Assembly (NCBI GenBank): GCA_949067325.1
Contig: CARTDZ010000023.1
Coordinates: forward strand, 1-18,957
Source of the DNA: an uncultured Eubacteriales bacterium
Lineage (GTDB): Bacteria; Bacillota; Clostridia; Christensenellales; UBA1242
Length of the DNA: 18,957 nt
Reading direction: 5' to 3'
Within the stretch, counting starts at the first letter, position 1, and every line of letters starts with the position of its first letter. Below are positions 13,667 through 18,957 of the stretch, in pieces. The notes beneath the pieces were generated by a model that did not search any database, was not told the DNA's origin, and was given only the letters and a program-made list of their open reading frames with translations. The position numbers and the translations under genes were made by a program.

Positions 13667-16600
13667 GCGGAATAGACAAAAGACTTGAGCGTATTTTATC
13701 TTTCAGCCATATTTCAGGTCTTGGTGATGGCGAAAAAGTGATCTTAAGTGGGCAACTTGCTCACGCAATTTTTTTGTGTCCTGACTTTGTCTCAGCTGGC
13801 AAATATAAACGTGGAATTGAAGCTTTGGGCAAGACGTGCCAAATAATAACTTCTGCTCGTGAAGGCAAAAACCAAAACGATAAAAATATTTTTTCCTTTA
13901 TAAGCGGCATAACTTCTTACCTAAGCGGGCAAACAAACGTGCTGCTCGTTTTGCCATGCTCAGCACTTGTCAAGTTTGATGTTGAAAGCTTTTTAAACCC
14001 AATCAAACTCACAACTGGCAAAGAATACAACATTGAAAAATTGACCTCTTTTCTTGCTCAAAATGGATATGAAAGAGTGGAACTCGTTGAAACTGCTGGC
14101 CAGTTTGCTCTTCGCGGTGACATACTGGATATATTTTTGCCAAACCAAGAAAATCCAGCAAGAATAGAGTTTTTTGATGAATTAATCGAAAAAATTTCAT
14201 ATTTTGACCTTCAAAACATGAAAAATCAAGGTTCACTGCAATATATTTCAGTCTTTCCATGCCAACTTCCGTTTGGCGAAGATGACGTCTTTTCGCTTGG
14301 CGGCTATCGTATAATTGACCAACCAAAACGCATAAATGACGAGTTTTCTCTTCTTCTAAAAAGCTATCAAGCCCTTTCAGATTTTCAGCCTGATGATTAT
14401 ACTGAATTTGACGGATATCTAAATCAAGCGGATATAATTTTTGACAATAGTGGCCGCCTTGAAAAGGGCATTGACACAACCTATCAAAACAAAACTATAG
14501 GCTCACGAAGCTATCTTACAGACTTCATGGCACTCAAAAACGATGTGCTTTCATTTTTAAACCTAGGCTGCGGCGTTGTGCTTTTTGCAGGCAATGACAA
14601 AAACAAAGAGCGTCTTTTTGCCTTCCTTTCTGAAAATTCGATAAGGTTTTATGACTACGAAAATGATGTCTTCGAAAAAGGAAAAATCTTTGTCTCAAAT
14701 TTAGCTTTTCCATATAGCTTTTCATTTCTAAAAGAAGGCATTATCGCAATCGGCTGTGACAACATCTTCAAACAAAGCATTTCAAAATTTTCAAAAGGCA
14801 AACATTCTGTCTTTTATCTGCCAAAACTCAACGACTATGTCGTTCACTCTTTTCACGGCATAGGCAAATGCACTGACATCAAACGCATGAAAATAGGCGA
14901 TTATGAAAAGGACTATTTTGTCATTGAATACAAAAATGGTGGCGTGCTTTATCTTCCAAGCGAAGAGGCCAACACCATTTCAGCATATATAGGCGGCGAG
15001 GAAGTGCCACGCCTGTCTTCACTTGGCGGGGCTGAATTTTCTAGGCTTAAAAACAAAGTCAAGTCAAGCCTCAAAGAAATGGCAATTTCTCTCACTGAAG
15101 TATATAAAGAACGTCAAAACAGCAAAGGCTTTGCCTTCAAGCGTGATGAATATCTAGAAAAACAATTTGCTGACGCTTTTGGCTTTCAAGAAACGCCTGA
15201 CCAGCTCAAAGCAATTGCAGAAATTGACAAAGATATGCAAAGTGACAAAATTATGGATAGGCTAGTTTGCGGTGACGTTGGCTATGGCAAAACTGAAGTT
15301 GCACTTCGTGCCTGCTTTAAGTGCGCTTACAATTCAAAACAAGTGTGCCTGCTTTGCCCAACCACAATTTTGTCAGAACAACATTACAAAACCGCAAAAG
15401 CAAGGCTTGAAGGCTTTGGTATAAAGGTGGAAGTATTAAACCGCTTCAAAACGCCAGCGCAAGCAAAATCAATACTCGACCGCCTCAAAAACGGCGATAT
15501 AGATATGATAATAGGCACACATCGCCTTCTTGGCAAAGATGTGGTGTTCAAAGACCTCGGCCTACTTGTGCTAGACGAAGAACAACGCTTTGGCGTCGAA
15601 GATAAAGAAAAGATAAAAAACAACAAAAGAAATATCGACGTGCTTTCTCTTTCAGCAACGCCAATTCCAAGAACGCTCAATATGTCTCTCTCAGGCATAC
15701 GCGACATTTCAATTATTGAAACGCCGCCTAGAGAACGCCTGCCAATTCAAACGTACCTTGCTGAGCAGTCAGACGAACTTATAAAAGACGTACTTTCTCG
15801 CGAACTAGCTCGCGGCGGCCAAGCATTTGTCATTTACAATCGAGTGGAAGATATTGAAGAATTTGCGTCGCATATCCGTCGCCTTGTGCCAGAAGCCAAG
15901 GTGGGTGTCGCTCACGGGCAAATGAATGAAAAAACACTCGAAAACATAATCTCGCGTATGTTTGAAGGTGAGTATAATATCATCGTTTCAACGACGCTTA
16001 TCGAAAACGGAATTGACCTTCCTTCAGCCAATACCATGGTGATAATCGACGCAGATAGACTTGGCCTTGGTCAGCTTTATCAAATTCGCGGTCGAATAGG
16101 CAGAAGTGATAGGCTTAGCTACGCCTATCTTACCTATGTCAAAGACAAACTGCTCACGCCAGAAGCCTACAAACGTCTTGAGGCGATAAAAGAATTCAGT
16201 CAGCTTGGCAGCGGCTTCAAAATCGCAATGCGCGACCTTGAAATACGAGGGGCGGGCAATATTTTTGGTAAAGAGCAGCATGGCCACATAGCCAAAGTGG
16301 GCTATGATATGTTTGTAAAACTCTTAGACGAGGCAGTAGGTGAAATCCAAGGCCAAAACAAAGAAAAAGAAAATAATGTCAAACTTGAAGTGACGCTTGA
16401 CGCCTTTATCAGTGAAGAATATATCTCTTCGAGCGACGAGAGAATAGTATTCTATACTCGAATAAGCGAAATAAAGTCACTTGAAGAATACAACGAAGTT
16501 CTCAAAAGCCTACTTGACGCTTTTGGGGCAGTGCCAAATGAAGTTGAAAACCTTTGCCTTCTTGCTCTTATCAAAAACCTCGCTGTAAGTTTTGGTATAA

Positions 16601-16809
16601 CAAAAATCACTATAAATCAAACAAAATGCACTCTCACCCTTGAAAAACGAGAGGATATAATAGACCCACGCCTTGCAAAAGCCATGACGCAATATGGCGG
16701 ACACTTGGCCTTTGATAGCTTTGCAAAAATCAACTTTGACAAAATGATGTCAGTCAAAGATAAAGTTAAAAATATACTTTCAATGCTTCTTGAAGCAAAA
16801 AATAACTAA
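13663..16809 (+). CDS. mfd: Transcription-repair coupling factor Mfd
   Basis: A DNA translocase that pushes stalled RNA polymerase off DNA and recruits UvrA for nucleotide-excision repair. Domains in order are a UvrB-like N-terminal module (about 1-200, with AGQFALRGDILDIFLP at 145-160) and the CarD-like RNA-polymerase interaction domain (about 380-445). The RecG-like helicase motor follows, with Walker A GDVGYGKTE (537-545), DEEQ (638-641), SATPIPRTL (664-672), STTLIENGIDLP (776-787) and QIRGRIGRS (807-815), and then the C-terminal TRCF domain. At 1048 residues it is about 100 shorter than typical (about 1150-1180), the shortfall lying mostly between the UvrB-like module and the polymerase-binding domain. 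The start is TTG, overlapping the pth stop (TTGA), with GGAGAA upstream. Bacillus has fin (yabK) between these genes; here it is absent. Confidence 0.96.
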   Translation: MSGIDKRLERILSFSHISGLGDGEKVILSGQLAHAIFLCPDFVSAGKYKRGIEALGKTCQIITSAREGKNQNDKNIFSFISGITSYLSGQTNVLLVLPCSALVKFDVESFLNPIKLTTGKEYNIEKLTSFLAQNGYERVELVETAGQFALRGDILDIFLPNQENPARIEFFDELIEKISYFDLQNMKNQGSLQYISVFPCQLPFGEDDVFSLGGYRIIDQPKRINDEFSLLLKSYQALSDFQPDDYTEFDGYLNQADIIFDNSGRLEKGIDTTYQNKTIGSRSYLTDFMALKNDVLSFLNLGCGVVLFAGNDKNKERLFAFLSENSIRFYDYENDVFEKGKIFVSNLAFPYSFSFLKEGIIAIGCDNIFKQSISKFSKGKHSVFYLPKLNDYVVHSFHGIGKCTDIKRMKIGDYEKDYFVIEYKNGGVLYLPSEEANTISAYIGGEEVPRLSSLGGAEFSRLKNKVKSSLKEMAISLTEVYKERQNSKGFAFKRDEYLEKQFADAFGFQETPDQLKAIAEIDKDMQSDKIMDRLVCGDVGYGKTEVALRACFKCAYNSKQVCLLCPTTILSEQHYKTAKARLEGFGIKVEVLNRFKTPAQAKSILDRLKNGDIDMIIGTHRLLGKDVVFKDLGLLVLDEEQRFGVEDKEKIKNNKRNIDVLSLSATPIPRTLNMSLSGIRDISIIETPPRERLPIQTYLAEQSDELIKDVLSRELARGGQAFVIYNRVEDIEEFASHIRRLVPEAKVGVAHGQMNEKTLENIISRMFEGEYNIIVSTTLIENGIDLPSANTMVIIDADRLGLGQLYQIRGRIGRSDRLSYAYLTYVKDKLLTPEAYKRLEAIKEFSQLGSGFKIAMRDLEIRGAGNIFGKEQHGHIAKVGYDMFVKLLDEAVGEIQGQNKEKENNVKLEVTLDAFISEEYISSSDERIVFYTRISEIKSLEEYNEVLKSLLDAFGAVPNEVENLCLLALIKNLAVSFGITKITINQTKCTLTLEKREDIIDPRLAKAMTQYGGHLAFDSFAKINFDKMMSVKDKVKNILSMLLEAKNN

Positions 16810-16835
16810 GAATTTGCAAATCACATCAAAAACGC

Positions 16836-16865
16836 TTGAAATTTGTGTTTGATTTGTATTATAAT
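16836..16865 (+). promoter_or_regulatory. Promoter of the foldase lipoprotein
   Basis: TTGAAA (16836-16841) and TATAAT (16860-16865) are 18 bp apart. A second TATAAT lies at 16870-16875, so start-site choice may vary. The leader carries CGGAG before the ATG at 16897. Confidence 0.65.
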
Positions 16866-16896
16866 TGACTATAATCAAGAAATAAACGGAGTAAAA

Positions 16897-18606
16897 ATGA
16901 AAAAAAGAATAACAGGACTTTTACTTTGCCTCATGCTATTTTGCTCAACCATTCTTGCTGGCTGCTCACTTGTCACAAAAGATATGGCAAAATATCTTTC
17001 AACCAAGGTGGTAGAGCTGGAACTTAAAGATGGCGGCGGACAAATGTCAATCACCAAAAAAGACCTCATCACAGCATACAACAGCTATGGCTATTATTAT
17101 CTGCAGTCAGGCTACTCAGCAGAGCAGGCACTTGACCAAACGATAGAACTTCTTATTCGTCGTCGCATAACAATTGCACAGGCTGAAAAATTCTATCCAA
17201 CTCTCACTGAAAAAGAAAAGACTTATCTTTGGACGGAAACTAGCAAGGCGCTCGATGAAAACTTTAATGATTACCTTGACAAGGTGCTTGGCAAAACAGA
17301 TTCATCATCTTCATCAGATAGTGACCAAATCAAGTTTGATGGCTATACCAAAAATGCTAGGCTAGAACAAGAGGGCAATTCTTTTAAAATAAAAATTGAA
17401 AAAACTCCTTCACAAATCATAGATGAATTTAAGTATGATGTTGCTCGCGACTATGACAAAAAAGAAGACAAAGAAATTATTTATACAAACTTTATCAAAA
17501 ATGTAAATGACAGCAAAAGCGACAACCAAGCAAAAGCACTCAATGACTATTACAAGGCACTTCTAAAAAATGAAGAAGGCCAAAAGCTTTCAGAAGATCG
17601 CTCTTCAGTCTTTGCAAGAGAAATTGATAGGCTCTATACAGTGGTGTATGAAAACTATATGATTGAAAAATATCAAGAATATTACACCTACGACGAGTCA
17701 AACGACGCAAATATCACAGCAAAACAAATAGTAGACCTTTATGCAAGCAAAGTTCGCTCTTCCTATACAAAATATGAAGTCGAAAATGTGACAACCTATG
17801 ACAACGACATGAAAAGTGGCGCAAACAGAATCTACTATTACAAAGATGAAGGCACAAAGTTTTTCAAAGTAGCTCATATTCTCTTCAAATTCACAGACGA
17901 ACAAACTGCAGAATACAAAGCGATTGAAGAAGCCTTCAAAACAGGCGAAATTTCAACTGAGCAAGAAAAACAACAAAAACTTGACGCACTTTATAGTCGT
18001 GTAGTTCCAACCGCACGCGAAAAAAATGATGATGGCGTTTATGTAGAAAAAGAAAACAAAGCAGGCTTTGAGTCAAACGCTCAAATGCTTCGTGACTATA
18101 TAGCATCTGAAGTCGCAAAAGGTCAAACTCCATTTGAAAAAGCAGATATTTTCAACGAACTTATCTATAAATACAACGAAGACCCAGGTATGTTCAACCC
18201 AACAGATATCTATACAATCGGAGTTGATAGCGAAGGCAATGCTGTTTCAAACTTCGTTGAAAACTTCAACAAGGGCGGTATCGCACTCTACAACAAGGGC
18301 AATGGCCAAATCGGAGATATCTCAGACCTTGTTTACACTGAAAATGGCATACACGTAATGTTCTACGCAGGCCCAATTCAAAACATCTTTTCAGTGACGT
18401 CAAACAGCTTCACACTCGATGAAGGCGCAGTTAGCGTTCTCTACAACACAAGGGCAAATATTCTTCTTGACAAAACCCTTTTCGACAGCCTTTATGACGA
18501 ACTTGTTTATGACAACTATGCAGTTTTTGAAAATCTGCAAATGAACGAACTTAAAAATCAATACAACATCACAAAATATCCTGATCGTTATAAAGATTTG
18601 ATCTAG
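16897..18606 (+). CDS. PrsA/SurA-like foldase lipoprotein (parvulin type)
   Basis: A 569-residue lipoprotein expected on the outer face of the cytoplasmic membrane, likely helping exported proteins fold. The lipoprotein signal is clear: MKKRITG, a hydrophobic core, and lipobox LAGC with C23 as the lipidated residue. Residues about 50-290 form a helical SurA_N-like chaperone region interrupted by a Ser/Asp-rich linker (135-143). A divergent parvulin domain starts with VAHILFKF (325-332) and ends with GQIGDISDLVYTENGIHVMF (470-489). Between these lies an insertion much longer than in a usual domain of about 90 residues, so isomerase activity is uncertain. The start is ATG at 16897, preceded by CGGAG; an upstream in-frame start at 16843 would spoil the signal peptide and lies within the promoter. 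A foldase after mfd is common in Clostridia. It is apparently monocistronic. Confidence 0.85.
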   Translation: MKKRITGLLLCLMLFCSTILAGCSLVTKDMAKYLSTKVVELELKDGGGQMSITKKDLITAYNSYGYYYLQSGYSAEQALDQTIELLIRRRITIAQAEKFYPTLTEKEKTYLWTETSKALDENFNDYLDKVLGKTDSSSSSDSDQIKFDGYTKNARLEQEGNSFKIKIEKTPSQIIDEFKYDVARDYDKKEDKEIIYTNFIKNVNDSKSDNQAKALNDYYKALLKNEEGQKLSEDRSSVFAREIDRLYTVVYENYMIEKYQEYYTYDESNDANITAKQIVDLYASKVRSSYTKYEVENVTTYDNDMKSGANRIYYYKDEGTKFFKVAHILFKFTDEQTAEYKAIEEAFKTGEISTEQEKQQKLDALYSRVVPTAREKNDDGVYVEKENKAGFESNAQMLRDYIASEVAKGQTPFEKADIFNELIYKYNEDPGMFNPTDIYTIGVDSEGNAVSNFVENFNKGGIALYNKGNGQIGDISDLVYTENGIHVMFYAGPIQNIFSVTSNSFTLDEGAVSVLYNTRANILLDKTLFDSLYDELVYDNYAVFENLQMNELKNQYNITKYPDRYKDLI

Positions 18607-18625
18607 TTTTCAAAAAAATACAAAA

Positions 18626-18660
18626 AAACACCTTTGCAATTTGACAAGGGTGTTTTTTTT
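18626..18660 (+). terminator. Terminator of the foldase gene, overlapping the next promoter
   Basis: AACACCTTTG (ending 18636) pairs with CAAGGGTGTT (from 18645) with one wobble and an 8-base loop, followed by T at 18653-18660. The next gene's -35 box lies in its loop and 3' arm. Confidence 0.8.
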
Positions 18661-18669
18661 GGCTATACT
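18641..18669 (+). promoter_or_regulatory. Promoter abutting a start codon (leaderless)
   Basis: TTGACA (18641-18646), a 17-bp spacer and TATACT (18664-18669). The next ATG begins at 18676, the seventh base after the -10, matching the geometry at 12222-12257. There is no Shine-Dalgarno site. Confidence 0.8.
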
Positions 18670-18675
18670 ATTATC

Positions 18676-18957
18676 ATGAGCGGCAAAGAAAAGCAAAATA
18701 TCAAAGCCCAATCCTCGCAAAAATCTTCTTCACAAAAAGGTGAGGCTGCTTTTCTTGAGCCATTGTTAAACAACCAAAACGAGCAGAATAATCAAGAAAT
18801 AAAACTTAAAACAAAAGAAAATATAGATAAAGACAAAAAAAGCGAAACAAATTCTCAAAATTTAAAAAAATCAAGAAAACGCCTTACAAAAAAGGAAAAT
18901 CTTGAAGAGGCTGTGTCGCAGAACGAAAAGGAGCAACTAGAAGAAAAGCAACCTCAA
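18676..18957 (+). CDS. Partial Lys/Gln/Ser-rich protein, N-terminus only
   Basis: The frame is open for 94 codons from ATG to the window edge, so only the N-terminal part is visible. It is low-complexity, rich in Lys, Gln, Glu, Asn and Ser, with no hydrophobic segment so far (MSGKEKQNIKAQSS at the start; KKSRKRLTKKENLEE near 64-78). The composition resembles the cytosolic tail before the membrane helix of the VanW-family protein in this window, so a membrane protein with a long disordered cytosolic N-terminus is one possibility; a ribosome- or nucleic-acid-associated protein is another. It has its own promoter with leaderless geometry and follows a terminator, so it begins a new transcription unit. 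The function cannot be told from this fragment. Confidence 0.7.
   Translation, partial: MSGKEKQNIKAQSSQKSSSQKGEAAFLEPLLNNQNEQNNQEIKLKTKENIDKDKKSETNSQNLKKSRKRLTKKENLEEAVSQNEKEQLEEKQPQ

Noticed and set aside
16810..16860. Terminator after mfd formed by CAAATC/GATTTG
   Set aside because: The stem is short with a long loop and no T tract after it; the DNA is better explained as the next promoter, leaving the end of the mfd transcript unresolved.
16843..16896. N-terminal extension of 18 codons for the foldase lipoprotein
   Set aside because: It lies in the promoter region and would bury the lipoprotein signal; CGGAG fits ATG at 16897.

Overview
The window is AT-rich bacterial chromosome using the standard bacterial code (TGA is a real stop in pth and in the YetF-like gene). 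Lys/Asn/Ile-rich proteins, consensus sigma-A-type promoters, strong GGAGG-type ribosome sites and short U-tailed terminators suggest a Firmicutes-type bacterium. The order of the second half (degenerate glmU, pth, mfd, SurA/PrsA-like foldase lipoprotein, with a SpoVB/MurJ-like flippase nearby) echoes the gcaD-spoVC-mfd-spoVT-yabM neighbourhood of Bacillus and its clostridial counterparts. An uncultured Clostridia-like organism is my best guess; this is inference from gene order and style, not a search. I saw no phage genes, transposase, CRISPR array, tRNA or rRNA.

Layout. 1-260: a self-complementary 96-base block that can fold into a four-way cloverleaf, then the terminator of the first gene. 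261-2723 (-): CtpE-like P-type cation ATPase, divergent from cca (2890-4125, +). 4155-4715 (-): protein of unknown function with degenerate solenoid repeats, convergent with cca across a shared terminator. 4851-6488 (+): membrane-anchored VanW/G5 cell-wall protein. 6602-7327 (+): TVP38/VTT membrane protein. 7359-7462: degenerate 16-bp minisatellite that supplies the C-terminus of an unknown 149-residue protein (7434-7883, -). 7955-8107 (-): a 50-residue single-LysM microprotein, divergent from the SpoVB/MurJ-like flippase (8180-9724, +). 9758-10860 (+): YetF-like/DUF4363 pair. 10992-12113 (-): secreted, C-terminally membrane-anchored surface protein. 12257-16809 (+): truncated GlmU-like protein, pth and mfd, probably one operon. 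16897-18606 (+): parvulin-like lipoprotein. 18676 to the edge (+): start of a Lys/Gln/Ser-rich protein.

The genes are mostly housekeeping (tRNA end maturation, peptidyl-tRNA recycling, transcription-coupled repair) and envelope functions (lipid-linked precursor flipping, peptidoglycan binding, extracytoplasmic folding, ion transport). The most unusual aspect is expression. Two genes (12257, 18676) have near-perfect or perfect -35/-10 promoters whose predicted first transcribed base is the A of the ATG, with no Shine-Dalgarno site, so leaderless mRNAs seem to coexist with SD-led ones. Two other genes (6602, 9758) also lack an SD and may belong to the same class. Other points for a second look are the cloverleaf, the GlmU remnant that has lost both catalytic signatures but keeps the ancestral locus, and the stand-alone LysM microprotein.
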